Of a stretch of DNA of 64,000 nt, positions 1-8,422 are shown piece after piece; the first letter of the stretch is position 1, and every line of letters starts with the position of its first letter. The notes below the pieces were generated by a model that did no database searches, was not told the DNA's origin, and saw only the letters and a program-made list of their open reading frames with translations. The position numbers were made by a program, and so were the translations under genes. Source of the DNA: JBHELB01 sp041859045 (GTDB taxonomy: Bacteria > Hydrogenedentota > Hydrogenedentia > Hydrogenedentales > SLHB01); NCBI GenBank assembly GCA_041859045.1, contig JBHELB010000026.1, positions 1 through 64,000 on the forward strand, given 5' to 3'.

Positions 1-1327
1 ACACTGCTGTCCGGTTGTTTTTGAGGTTGTGGGTTGTAATTTGAGTTTTGCCAATGTGTTATAGACGGTTTTGGGAGTGATCGATATGGGAATCGGAATA
101 GACTTGGGCCTTTCCAATCGTGTAAGGACGCGAGGAACGACCCATGCCCATCGACCCCACGGTTTTCTCTCAAGTAATGGACTTTCTCCCACTCCCCGCA
201 TTTCGACGATGCGTCGACCGCTACCACGGCAACCGAAAGGTCCAACAGTTCACCTGTATGGACCAGTTTCTCTGCATGGCATTTGCGCAACTCACCTACC
301 GGGAAAGTCTGCGGGACATCGAAGCGTGTTTGCGCGTGATGCAGTCCAAGCTCTACCACATGGGCATCCGGGGACGGGTCGCCCGAAGCACATTGGCCGA
401 CGCCAACGAGAACCGCGATTGGCGCATCTATGCCGACTTTGCCCACGTGCTCATCGCGCAGGCCCGCTCGCTCTATCTTCACGAGGACCTCGGCATCGAT
501 CTCGGCGCGACGGTGTATGCACTGGACTCGACCACTATCGATCTATGTTTGTCCCTTTTTCCATGGGCCCGGTTCCGGCGAACAAAGGGCGCCATCAAGT
601 TGCATACGTTGCTGAACCTGCGCGGCAACATCCCCGAATTCATCCATATTTCCGATGGAAAACTGCACGACGTCAAAGTGTTGGACATCCTGATCCCTCA
701 GCCAGGGGCCTTCTACATCATGGACCGCGGGTATGTGGACTTCTCCCGCCTGTACACGTTGCAGCAGGCGTATGCGTGTTTTGTGACCAGGGCCAAACGC
801 CGGATGCACTTCCAGCGGCGCTATTCGCGTCCGGTGGACAAGAGCACGGGTTTGCGGTGCGACCAAACCATCGTGTTAACCGGGAGCCACTCCGCCACGG
901 ACTATCCCATGCCGCTTCGCCGCATTCGGTACGTCGATCCCGAGACCGGAAAGGGGTTTGTTTTTCTCACCAACGATTTTGGCCTGCCGGCGTTGACCAT
1001 CGCTCAGCTTTACAAAGCGCGTTGGCAGGTGGAACTCTTCTTCAAGTGGATCAAGCAGCACCTGCGGATCAAGGCATTCTATGGCACGTCGGAAAACGCC
1101 GTGAAGTCCCAGATGTGGATTGCCGTATCCGTGTACGTCCTGGTCGCGATCATGAAAAAGCGACTGGCGTTGCCGCACAGCCTTTACGCCATTCTACAGA
1201 TTTTGAGTCTGACCCTGTTCGAGAAAAGGCCCATTTTTCAAGTGTTTTCTGAACAGAAATGTGCGATTGACGATGAGTGCATCAGTAACCAATTGGAACT
1301 ATTCAACTTATAACCGGACGGCAGTGT
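1..1327 (+). mobile_element. IS4-family insertion sequence, apparently complete
   Basis: A 16-bp terminal inverted repeat is visible: acactgctgtccggtt at 1-16 and its complement, with one mismatch, at 1312-1327. The repeats enclose a single intact transposase gene, and total length (about 1.33 kb) suits an IS4-family element. The left repeat begins at base 1 of the window, so the left target-site duplication cannot be read and a few end bases may be missing. The sequence to the right is markedly AT-rich and carries a promoter for the next gene. Confidence 0.85.
144..1313 (+). CDS. IS4-family DDE transposase
   Basis: The 389-residue protein cuts and joins DNA during transposition of the surrounding element. 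The DDE triad is complete: Asp128 in ALDSTT, Asp194 in MDRGYVDF and Glu297 in the IS4 signature Y-2-R-3-E-6-K (Tyr290, Arg293, Glu297, Lys304). The N-terminal part has the helical region usual for IS4 transposases of the DUF4372-like group. No frameshift or stop interrupts the frame, and the stop lies next to the right inverted repeat. A second long frame overlapping it on the same strand has no protein-like content. The element is therefore potentially active; no passenger gene is present. Confidence 0.93.
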   Translation: MPIDPTVFSQVMDFLPLPAFRRCVDRYHGNRKVQQFTCMDQFLCMAFAQLTYRESLRDIEACLRVMQSKLYHMGIRGRVARSTLADANENRDWRIYADFAHVLIAQARSLYLHEDLGIDLGATVYALDSTTIDLCLSLFPWARFRRTKGAIKLHTLLNLRGNIPEFIHISDGKLHDVKVLDILIPQPGAFYIMDRGYVDFSRLYTLQQAYACFVTRAKRRMHFQRRYSRPVDKSTGLRCDQTIVLTGSHSATDYPMPLRRIRYVDPETGKGFVFLTNDFGLPALTIAQLYKARWQVELFFKWIKQHLRIKAFYGTSENAVKSQMWIAVSVYVLVAIMKKRLALPHSLYAILQILSLTLFEKRPIFQVFSEQKCAIDDECISNQLELFNL

Positions 1328-1365
1328 TTTCGTATATCTATTTTTAGAAACATATATGTTTATTG

Positions 1366-1394
1366 TTGACGTAATTGAAATTAAATGATAAGAT
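1366..1394 (+). promoter_or_regulatory. Sigma-70 promoter for the PilZ gene
   Basis: TTGACG at 1366-1371 and TAAGAT at 1389-1394 are separated by 17 bp in an AT-rich stretch just outside the IS4 right end, 38 bp before the PilZ start codon. Position and fit to consensus are good; activity is inferred. Confidence 0.55.
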
Positions 1395-1432
1395 ATACTG
1401 AGCTATGTTGAGGAGCGTAGTACGGAGGAAGT

Positions 1433-2473
1433 ATGTCGGAGCAGCAGATCGAATCGATCCTAACGATAGGAGCCACAGCGTTTCTACAACTCGGCCTTTG
1501 CGGAACCGGGGAGGGATCGCAGATTCGCAGCGCCATTCGGGGATGGCGCGATACTGCATATATTTCGCTCGATCTTCCCCTAGCGCTGGCCAACACCTCA
1601 AAAGTAAAGCAAGGTATGGGCTGCACGGTCCGCTTTCTCTCGCAGGGGACAATCTGTGGCTTTGCCACCCGCGTTCTGGAATTTGATCGGGCTGGGGCCT
1701 ATCCCGATATGAAGGTTCTGTGGCCCCGTGCATTCGAAAGTGTCCATATGCGGCGCGACGAGCGGTTGTCCGTCATGGCGCCCTGCACCTGTCGCGTCGA
1801 AGGAGGGCGCTGTGTGGCGGGGCAGATCAGGGACTTGAGCGCGGGCGGGTGCAGTCTGCAGGCCGCCGCCGATTTTTCCTCCGGACAGGCGCTAAAGCTC
1901 GACATCGATCTTCCCGGCGGCACGGTGGCGCAAGGGATCACGGCGACGGTGCGCAATTGCCGTTCCCTTGGTGGAGACATGGTCCTTTACGGATGCCAAT
2001 TCGATTCGCGCGACGAGCAGGGCGTTCGCGAGGCGGCTTATTTTGTTCATTCCTCCCTTGAGTGCCTGCGCGGTCGCCAGGCAAACACGCCGCGGGTTCT
2101 GATTGGCTCCGCGAACGGCGAGTCGAACCTTTGTGAAACGCGCGGGTGGCTGATCGAGAAGGGGTACGACGTTCTCGTGGCGTCGACCGCAGTGGACGTT
2201 GTTTTTCGTACCCGCGCGGGCGCGGTGGATATGGTGATTCTAGGGCATGATTTTCCAGGGATGAGCGGCGCGGCGCTGTTCACGATGCTCAAGCAGACCC
2301 CCGGATACGAGCAGCTTCCTATAGCGCTGTGCGTGGAGCCGGGCGAGCAACCGCCCGCGTGCGGCTATTCTCCCGCTGAGTTGTTCGCGAGCGCCACTCC
2401 GGCGGAAATCCTCTGTGCGGCGATAGAACGCCGCCTGCCGTTGCCTGAGAGCGAAACGGCGGAATTAGCCTAA
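1433..2473 (+). CDS. PilZ-domain protein with degenerate receiver domain
   Basis: This 346-residue cytoplasmic protein looks like a c-di-GMP effector. Residues 1-100 resemble a YcgR-like N-terminal barrel. A PilZ domain follows at about 103-215, with both nucleotide-binding signatures present: Arg107-x3-Arg111 and DLSAGG at 134-139. Residues 219-340 have the pattern of a response-regulator receiver, but the active site is gone. The phosphoacceptor position before FPGMSG is Gly271, the N-terminal acidic pair is replaced (VLIGSAN), and the conserved Lys near the end is missing. It should bind c-di-GMP but not be phosphorylated. The start is supported by GGAGG four bases upstream. It stands alone, convergent with the operon that follows. 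Confidence 0.85.
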   Translation: MSEQQIESILTIGATAFLQLGLCGTGEGSQIRSAIRGWRDTAYISLDLPLALANTSKVKQGMGCTVRFLSQGTICGFATRVLEFDRAGAYPDMKVLWPRAFESVHMRRDERLSVMAPCTCRVEGGRCVAGQIRDLSAGGCSLQAAADFSSGQALKLDIDLPGGTVAQGITATVRNCRSLGGDMVLYGCQFDSRDEQGVREAAYFVHSSLECLRGRQANTPRVLIGSANGESNLCETRGWLIEKGYDVLVASTAVDVVFRTRAGAVDMVILGHDFPGMSGAALFTMLKQTPGYEQLPIALCVEPGEQPPACGYSPAELFASATPAEILCAAIERRLPLPESETAELA

Positions 2474-2511
2474 GTCGCTTTAAATACAAGCGTTAATGGA
2501 GAAGTTTCCGC

Positions 2512-3063
2512 CTATATCTCTCGCGCGATTTCGAGACCGGATAGCGTCTGTCGGACGGCCTCGCCAAAGCGGCGCGCGGCCTCGACGGGGGTCTCCCCCG
2601 GTTCCAATCCAGACGCGCGTTCCGTGAGTTTCCCGGGGGTGCCCGCGCGAAAGACGATTCGCAGTTCGGGTGCGGTGCATGCCATGAGGGATAGGGTGCA
2701 GGGAAGATTTCCAAGGGGCCTGCGGTCGATATGGTTGAGCGTCATCCACACAGCGACGCGTACCCCGCCCAGATCCGAGCGCTCCAGGGCCAATCCCCCT
2801 TCGGCTTCTTCCGCGGCGGCCTGAAACAGGCTCAGCCCAAGGCCGGTGCGCTTGTTGCTCTTGGTGGTAAAGAAGGGATCGAGGGCCACCTCGGGGCTCA
2901 CCGGGAGACCGGGGCCGTCGTCCTCGACGTCGATCTCGAGGCGGTTTTCCTCGCGGTCCTCGCACAGGGTGATTCGCACGACGCCCGCGCCCGCCCGGGT
3001 GGCGTTTTCGATCAGGTCGAGAATATGCAACGTCAGCTCATGCAAGGGTGCAACGCCTCCCAT
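2512..3063 (-). CDS. HATPase_c (histidine-kinase-like ATPase) protein
   Basis: This 183-residue protein consists mostly of one GHKL ATPase domain. It has an N box (DLIENATRAGA), a G1 box (EDDGPGLP), an F-box-like DPFFTTK and a G2 box (RTGLGLSL). There is no dimerisation/phosphoacceptor His domain, so it is not a complete kinase. Family members start close to HELTLHILD. A TTG at 3045 preceded by GGAGG (3056-3060) therefore fits better than the ATG at 3063 and would give 177 residues. It is the last gene of a tightly overlapping operon after DRTGG and PHP genes. That trio is commonly found beside [FeFe]-hydrogenase or related Fe-S genes, but none is present here. Its role is inferred to be regulatory. 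Confidence 0.82.
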   Translation of the reverse strand: MGGVAPLHELTLHILDLIENATRAGAGVVRITLCEDREENRLEIDVEDDGPGLPVSPEVALDPFFTTKSNKRTGLGLSLFQAAAEEAEGGLALERSDLGGVRVAVWMTLNHIDRRPLGNLPCTLSLMACTAPELRIVFRAGTPGKLTERASGLEPGETPVEAARRFGEAVRQTLSGLEIAREI

Positions 3064-3772
3064 CGACGCCTTTACAGGCCATCACGACCTCCGCGAACTC
3101 CGGGGCCTCCATCTCGAACAGCGTACGGCAACAGCCGATATCAGACAAGAAATGGCTATCGGACGAGGCGAATATAGGCAATCCCAACGGGGCGAACTCC
3201 GCCGCCCGTCCGTGCCGATATCCCGCCGCCGATACTTCCACTGCATCGAACAAGCCGCCCGGCGGAAACAGCCCGAGCTGGCTGAATACCGAAAACGAAG
3301 GCCGGTCCACATGCGCGGCCACGCAGAGTCCTGCCTGACTGCGAATCAACGCCGAGACGTCCTCGAGCGACAACGTGGACGCTGCGGACAGTGCCCGGGG
3401 CTCAAGCCCGATTACCCGTCCCTCTGCATCCAGGAGGCGTTGCTCCTCGCCGGGCCTCGGTTCGCCCGAAGTCATCGGCAAAGTTTCTGCCACCACGGCC
3501 GCTACTCGGAGCGCCTGCGCCGGGGTCTCGAACAGGCCCAGCACATGGACCTCTTCGCGCGTGGCGATCTCGACGCCCGGGAGCACGGTGAGATGTCCCT
3601 GCGCCGCCTGACGCACGGCGTCGACATTGCCCGCCGCATTGTGGTCGCACACCGCGATCAACGCCAAGCCCCGGTCCAGCGCCGTCTGCACGATCGCGCC
3701 GGGCTCCATTTCTCCGAAGGCGCACGGCGACAAGGCCGTGTGGATGTGCAGATCGGCGGCGAAGCGCCTCAC
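3038..3772 (-). CDS. PHP-domain metal-dependent phosphoesterase
   Basis: The 244-residue protein has the PHP fold of TrpH/RNase AM-type phosphoesterases. Metal-ligand motifs are in the expected order: DLHIHT near the N-terminus, CDHN, a Glu in LPGVEI, AHVDRPS and SSDSH near the C-terminus. The substrate in this subfamily is not established; nucleotides or oligonucleotides are typical for PHP enzymes. It overlaps the upstream DRTGG gene by 4 bp (ATGA) and the downstream ATPase gene by 8-26 bp depending on that start, so the three are translationally coupled. All catalytic ligands are present, so it is probably active. Confidence 0.88.
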   Translation of the reverse strand: MRRFAADLHIHTALSPCAFGEMEPGAIVQTALDRGLALIAVCDHNAAGNVDAVRQAAQGHLTVLPGVEIATREEVHVLGLFETPAQALRVAAVVAETLPMTSGEPRPGEEQRLLDAEGRVIGLEPRALSAASTLSLEDVSALIRSQAGLCVAAHVDRPSFSVFSQLGLFPPGGLFDAVEVSAAGYRHGRAAEFAPLGLPIFASSDSHFLSDIGCCRTLFEMEAPEFAEVVMACKGVDGRRCTLA

Positions 3773-4167
3773 TCCCGATTTCCGCGCAGGCCTAATTCAT
3801 ACAGCCGGCCCGCGATGTCGAAGGCGCTGCGATCGGTCACAAACAGCGGGATACCTTCCTCAATCGCCTTGCGGCGCACGGCTTCGTCCGGCCGGCGGCC
3901 CGAGGCGAAAATCACCCCCGACAACTCGGCATGGAGCGCCACCGCAATGACGTTCATGTGAATTTGGATCGTGATGAGCAGTCCGCCGCGCGGCGCGTGG
4001 CCCAGGACATCGCTCAAGAGATCCGTCACATACGCCGACTCGACATCCGTCTTCGGGCTTAGTTCGACTTCAGGGGTCAACACCTCTAGATCCAGCGATT
4101 CGGCAATCTCGCGCACATTCACGACGTTTCTCCCTTCCGGCGAACCCCCTCGCCTTACGGGCATCAT
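3769..4167 (-). CDS. DRTGG-domain protein
   Basis: This is a small single-domain protein of the DRTGG family, a domain also found in Pta N-terminal regions and CBS-DRTGG proteins and thought to be regulatory. It is recognised from its length, the LTPE-containing start and its operon partners. The GTG at 4122 has a better Shine-Dalgarno (GGGAG) than the upstream start and gives 117 residues, close to family size; the upstream 15 residues look like leader sequence. It is first in a DRTGG-PHP-HATPase operon. The product is soluble and has no catalytic motif that I can see. Confidence 0.75.
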   Translation of the reverse strand: MMPVRRGGSPEGRNVVNVREIAESLDLEVLTPEVELSPKTDVESAYVTDLLSDVLGHAPRGGLLITIQIHMNVIAVALHAELSGVIFASGRRPDEAVRRKAIEEGIPLFVTDRSAFDIAGRLYELGLRGNRE

Positions 4168-4259
4168 ACACCGGGCCCCGGAAAACTTCCAAGACGCCCA
4201 ATCGCCGGATAACTTTCGGGAAAAGCGTCAGGGGCGTTGTGTCGCGGAAAGGTCTTGCT

Positions 4260-4503
4260 CTAATCCGCGAAGCGGATGGCAGAACGTAGCCCCGAGTGGA
4301 ATGGAGCGGCGCAGCCGCGAAGTGAAACCGGGGGGATGCTCACTCAAAGAAAAGAACCCCGGAACGGGGTGTCAGAGAATGGGGCATTCCTCCAAGAAGG
4401 CGATTCTCACACCCGCTACGCGGGTTCTCTGCTTGAGGGTGCTAAACCCAGGGTTCCGCTTCGCTCCACCCTGGGCTACGTTCCATCATCCGCTTCGCGG
4501 ATT
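4260..4503. repeat. Palindromic REP-like block with inverted arms
   Basis: The stretch between the DRTGG operon and priA (4168-4710) has no credible gene. The arms at about 4260-4290 and 4473-4503 are inverted copies: each contains the palindrome atccgcgaagcggat or its mirror, followed by aacgtagccc. Inside lie further copies of a motif of the type GTAGCCC..GTGGAGCGAAGCGGAA..CCCTGGG, in both orientations. This is the form of dispersed REP-like repeats seen in many GC-rich bacteria. Whether the block is one mobile unit or several nested repeats is unclear. I see nothing in 4504-4710. Confidence 0.6.
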
Positions 4504-4710
4504 CAGCGCGCTTACGCCAGACTCGCCTTTCGCCGCAAGAACGTTTACGCCAACCGTGAGGGAGATTGCAGACTCCCTCGCGCGGGGACTGCATGCACCC
4601 ATCGGCTTCCCTAATACCCACCGTTGCTTGAACAATAAGGGCTTGCGCGAGTTGCTTCGTTTACCTGGCGATTGGGGAAGAGTCTGTAGCCAATTGCCCA
4701 AAGGGCGGCG

Positions 4711-7167
4711 TCAATACATCCCATACGGGTCGAGATCGACTTTAAGCGGCGCTTGGGCGTTGGGATCGTCGCGGTATTGCTCGCGTACGGCGCGCACGAG
4801 GGCGTTCAGGCGTTTGCTGCCCGCGGCGAGCAGCGCGAGGTTCCAGCGGTAGCGGCGCATGACACGCCGCACGACCGCGGGGGACGGCCCGAGCACGGCG
4901 CAGCCGCGCAGTTCTTCTTCCTCGATGCGGCGGCGCACAAGACGGCTCACCACCGCCGCGCTGCGCTCCGCCACGAGCGGGTCCTCGGCTTCCACTGCGA
5001 GATGGGCCATACGCCGAAGCGGCGGATACCCCGCGGACTCGCGGAAGCCGATTTCGCGCCCGTAAAACTCCGCGTAGTCATGGCGCGCGGCGGCTTGCAC
5101 GGCATAGTGGTTGGGGCGAAACGTCTGCAGGATGACCTTGCCCGGCGATGCCCCGCGCCCCGCGCGGCCCGCGACTTGGGTCAGCAGTTGGAACGTGTTC
5201 TCGGCGGCGCGGAAATCCGGCAGCGACAGGCCTGTGTCCGCGTTAATGACGCCGACGATCGTGACGCCGGGGTAGTCGTGGCCTTTGGCGATCATCTGCG
5301 TGCCGATTAGGATATCGATCTCGCCCTGCGCAAAGCGTCCGAGGATTTTGGCGTGCCCGCCCTTGCCGGACGTAGTGTCGGCGTCCATCCGCGCGACGCG
5401 CGCTTCGGGAAACGCCTGCACGAGGTAGTCCTCGGCTTTCTGCGTGCCCGTGCCGAGAAACAGCAACGGCGAAAAGCCGCATTCTTCGCACGCCTGCGGC
5501 ACGCCGCGCCGCGTGTTGCAGTAATGGCAGAGCATGAACGCGCCGCGCTCGTGATACGTCATGCTGACGTTGCAGTCGAGGCAGTTGGCGACGTGACCGC
5601 AGCCCGGGCACAGCACGAACGGCGCGAATCCCCGGCGGTTGAGCAACAGGATCGCTTGCTCCCCACGGGAGACGCTCGCATGGACTTCTTGTTCGAGCCG
5701 GGGACTGAGGATCAGCGCGCCGCCGTGCTCGCGGGACTCCGCGCGCATGTCGACGATCTCGACTTCCGGCAGCGTGGCGTTTGTCGCGCGCCGCAGCAGT
5801 TCAAGGCGCTGCGATTTGCCGTTCTCGCTGTTGTAATACGACTCGATGGACGGCGTCGCGGAGCCAAGCACGCACACCGCACGTTGCGTCATCGCGCGCA
5901 TAATGGCTACATCGCGGGCGTGGTAGCGCGGGGTATCGGACTGTTTGTAGCTGTGGTCGTGCTCCTCGTCGACGATGAGAATGCCGACGTCGGGCAGCGG
6001 CGCGAACACAGCGGAGCGCGCCCCGACGACGATGCGCACCTCGCCTTGCTTCGCGCGGCGCCACTCGTCGTAACGTTCGCCCGCGCCGAGGCCGCTGTGC
6101 AGCACCGCGATGTTCGTCTTGAACCGCGCCTTGAAGCGCCCCACCGTCTGCGGCGTCAGCGAGATCTCGGGTACGAGCATGATCGCGCTGCGGCCGAGTT
6201 CCAGCGCGCGCTCGATCGCCTGAAGGTAAACTTCCGTCTTGCCCGATCCGGTGATGCCCATGAGCAAGAAGGTTTGAAATCGACGCGCTTCCATCGCATC
6301 GAGGATCGCGTTGTAGGCCGTGCCTTGATCGTCGTTCAAGACATGTTTCGCCGCGCTGTTGGGGTCCTCGGGGTGCGCGGTCATGCGATAGAACGGACGC
6401 TCTTCGAGCGCGACGAGGCCCTTCGCTTCCAGCGCTTTCAGGATCGCGCGATCGACATCGTGTCGCGCGTAGAGATCGGTCGCGGCTCGTTGCGGTTCGT
6501 TGTTCAGTAGATCGAGATACACCGCCGCTTGCCGCGGCGCGCGACGCTGCATTGCCGCAAGGGTCTCAGGGGCGGGTACGGCGGCTTCGTTCAACACGGC
6601 GTAGGTCTCGGTTTGAATCGAAACCGACTGTTCCTCTGAGATGCATTCTTCCGCCACTATCCCCCGCGCGACCAGACCGCGCAAGGTTGTCGAGAGGTCG
6701 CGCTCGCCAAGCGCCTTTGCCAAGACACCCGCCGTCGAGGGTCCGCGCCGGTGCAACTCCGCCACGACTTGTTTCTGCCGCTCGGAGAAGCGGCCTTCCG
6801 TTACGGCGTCGAGAATTAGTCGGTAATGGACGGTGCGTTTGATGTTCAGTCCCGACGGCAACGCCGCCTGGATCGCTTCTCCCCAGGAGCAGCAATAGTA
6901 GTCGGACATCCAGCGGGTGAGTTCGAGCAACTCGGTCGAAATCACGGGCGCTTCGTCAAGCAGTTCGCGAAGAGGAAGCACCTTGCTCAGTGCTGTCGCA
7001 GACGAAAGGCCAACCACGTACCCCGTCTCGATGCGCCCTCGCACCGGCACGCGCACGCGCACGCCCAATTCGAGCCGCGCACGCAACGGTTCCGGCACGG
7101 CGTACGTCAACGGAGTGTCGAGCGGAAGCGCCACGGCGACCTCCGCAAAGAGCGGCGCAGCGGTCAT
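4711..7167 (-). CDS. priA: Primosomal replication-restart helicase PriA
   Basis: The 818-residue product is an SF2 3'-5' DNA helicase that reloads the replisome at stalled forks. After an N-terminal 3'-DNA-binding domain (LFAEVAVALPLDTPLTY start) come Walker A GITGSGKTEVY, Walker B DEEH, and the inserted zinc-binding region with paired cysteines (CPGCGH, CLDCN, CHYCN, CEECG). The C-terminal helicase motifs follow, including GTQMIAKGHDYP and QVAGRAGRG. The ATG at 7167 overlaps the HNH gene stop by 4 bp. The frame stays open some 150 codons further upstream, but that stretch is antisense-like and lies over the HNH gene. No key residue is missing. Confidence 0.96.
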   Translation of the reverse strand: MTAAPLFAEVAVALPLDTPLTYAVPEPLRARLELGVRVRVPVRGRIETGYVVGLSSATALSKVLPLRELLDEAPVISTELLELTRWMSDYYCCSWGEAIQAALPSGLNIKRTVHYRLILDAVTEGRFSERQKQVVAELHRRGPSTAGVLAKALGERDLSTTLRGLVARGIVAEECISEEQSVSIQTETYAVLNEAAVPAPETLAAMQRRAPRQAAVYLDLLNNEPQRAATDLYARHDVDRAILKALEAKGLVALEERPFYRMTAHPEDPNSAAKHVLNDDQGTAYNAILDAMEARRFQTFLLMGITGSGKTEVYLQAIERALELGRSAIMLVPEISLTPQTVGRFKARFKTNIAVLHSGLGAGERYDEWRRAKQGEVRIVVGARSAVFAPLPDVGILIVDEEHDHSYKQSDTPRYHARDVAIMRAMTQRAVCVLGSATPSIESYYNSENGKSQRLELLRRATNATLPEVEIVDMRAESREHGGALILSPRLEQEVHASVSRGEQAILLLNRRGFAPFVLCPGCGHVANCLDCNVSMTYHERGAFMLCHYCNTRRGVPQACEECGFSPLLFLGTGTQKAEDYLVQAFPEARVARMDADTTSGKGGHAKILGRFAQGEIDILIGTQMIAKGHDYPGVTIVGVINADTGLSLPDFRAAENTFQLLTQVAGRAGRGASPGKVILQTFRPNHYAVQAAARHDYAEFYGREIGFRESAGYPPLRRMAHLAVEAEDPLVAERSAAVVSRLVRRRIEEEELRGCAVLGPSPAVVRRVMRRYRWNLALLAAGSKRLNALVRAVREQYRDDPNAQAPLKVDLDPYGMY

Positions 7168-7760
7168 TGCGCGGGGTGAGATTGGCCCAGCGGCCCGGTG
7201 TGGATGAATCGTTGCCACACGGCGAGGTCTTCGTGCGGCACGCGTGCGCCCAACAGCGGCATCCACGCGGGTTTCCCGGGGCGGCGCAAGAGGGGCATGC
7301 CCGCTTCGTCGGGCGTGCGGTTGGCCTTTTTCACGTTGCACGCGTGGCAGGCCAGCACAAGGTTTTCCCATGTATCGCTGCCGCCACGCGACTGCGGCAC
7401 GACGTGATCGATGGTGAGTTGGGAGCGGCCCAGGCGCTTGCCGCAGTATTGGCACGTGGCGTGGTCGCGCTCGAACAGCGTCGAGCGCGAGAAGCGCACT
7501 TCTTGATGGACGAAGCCATTGAACCACACGAGTTGGACCACCTCCGGAATGCGGACGCGCAAATTCGGACTCGTCACATAGCGCCCGCCGAGTCCGTCTT
7601 TCGAGAGTTCGAGCCATTCATCGAAATCGTGGAGCGAGTACTCGCGGGGATGCACGGCGCGCGCGGCGCCCAGATAGAGCAGGCTCAACGCGCGGCGCAC
7701 ACTGGCGATGTGCACCGCCACCCACGATCGGTTCAGTATCAGCACCTGTCCGTCGAGCAA
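7164..7760 (-). CDS. HNH endonuclease-like protein
   Basis: The protein has about 198 residues with a C-terminal HNH nuclease domain. Zinc-binding CQYCG is followed by LTIDHVVPQSRGGSDTWENLVLACHACN, in which the HN...H catalytic pattern and second CxxC are intact. The N-terminal half (VLILNRSWVAVHIASVRRAL) is the extension usual in the bacterial family annotated as HNH endonuclease. The TTG at 7760 is chosen because AAGGAAGG lies just before it and homologues begin near LLDGQVL; the frame is open from 7838 with GTG codons. Its stop overlaps the priA start by 4 bp, so the two are coupled. A repair role is plausible from this, but unproven. Confidence 0.85.
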   Translation of the reverse strand: MLDGQVLILNRSWVAVHIASVRRALSLLYLGAARAVHPREYSLHDFDEWLELSKDGLGGRYVTSPNLRVRIPEVVQLVWFNGFVHQEVRFSRSTLFERDHATCQYCGKRLGRSQLTIDHVVPQSRGGSDTWENLVLACHACNVKKANRTPDEAGMPLLRRPGKPAWMPLLGARVPHEDLAVWQRFIHTGPLGQSHPAQ

Positions 7761-7862
7761 GGAACCTTCCTTGGGCACAGAGGCACGCGGCCTCCTCAGC
7801 CCCTCGCGCCGCCGCGCAAAGACCCCATGTCTTCGCACGCCGCGCGATTCGCACTCGCGCCG

Positions 7863-8237
7863 CTACTCGCTTCCGGGAAGCGAGGCGCTCTCTTGTGAGA
7901 GTGCTCCACTCACCCGCGCGAGTTCGGCGCGCACTTCCTGCAATTCCTTGCTCACCTGGCGTATCGCCAGTTTGATCTCGAGATGCTGTCCTTCCAGCCG
8001 CGATTGGTAGCGCGAAATGCCCGCGCCCATCAACTGCAAGAACGCCAACAACAGAAACGACATCATAATCGTCGTCGGTAGCTCGTAACGTCCATTCGGA
8101 TAGTAGCCCTGCCACATTCGGTAAAAAAGAATGAGCGACAGCGACAAACAGCACACAAACAAAAACAGATTCGCGTACCATTGCATCTTGTAGATGCGGT
8201 ACGTGCGCCGCTCGCGTTCCTTTGTCAGCCGTTCCAT
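7863..8237 (-). CDS. Small two-TM membrane protein with C-terminal coiled coil
   Basis: This 124-residue protein has no recognised family. A basic N-terminus (about 1-18) is followed by two hydrophobic segments, roughly 22-40 and 55-72, separated by a short loop. A charged heptad-like region then runs from about 78 to 112 (LEIKLAIRQVSKELQEVRAELARV). The layout suggests an inner-membrane protein with a cytoplasmic coiled coil. It lies upstream of the HNH-priA pair on the same strand with a gap of about 100 bp, and is divergent from the HTH-receiver gene. Confidence 0.65.
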   Translation of the reverse strand: MERLTKERERRTYRIYKMQWYANLFLFVCCLSLSLILFYRMWQGYYPNGRYELPTTIMMSFLLLAFLQLMGAGISRYQSRLEGQHLEIKLAIRQVSKELQEVRAELARVSGALSQESASLPGSE

Positions 8238-8347
8238 TGGGCAACCTCAAGCCACGAATCGTTCCATGCAGTATAGGCGGGGGCGCGGGGACAGTCAACG
8301 CCGATTGCTGCTGCGTCGGCATCGGAAAAACGGGGCACGGCACGCTC

Positions 8348-8376
8348 TTGACAGCTTCGGAGGGGGGTGTTAGGAT
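8348..8376 (+). promoter_or_regulatory. Consensus-like sigma-70 promoter for HTH-receiver gene
   Basis: A perfect TTGACA at 8348-8353 is followed after 17 bp by TAGGAT at 8371-8376, 46 bp before the start codon of the HTH-receiver gene. This is among the best -35/-10 pairs in the window. Confidence 0.65.
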
Positions 8377-8422
8377 CGGGCGAGTGGTCCAGGCGCGGGA
8401 CAGCTTTAAAGGCTGGAGTTCA

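Noticed and set aside
71..1252. Long open frame overlapping the IS4 transposase in another frame
   Set aside because: It has no domain content and a shuffled Arg/His/Pro-rich composition; the +144 frame holds the complete DDE transposase.
2512..4167. The DRTGG-PHP-HATPase operon as part of a hydrogenase cluster
   Set aside because: No Fe-hydrogenase, NuoE/F or 2Fe-2S ferredoxin gene is in the window, so only the trio is claimed.
7168..7617. N-terminal extension of priA
   Set aside because: The extension runs antisense-like through the HNH gene and is not protein-like; PriA homologues start near the ATG at 7167, which overlaps the HNH stop by 4 bp.
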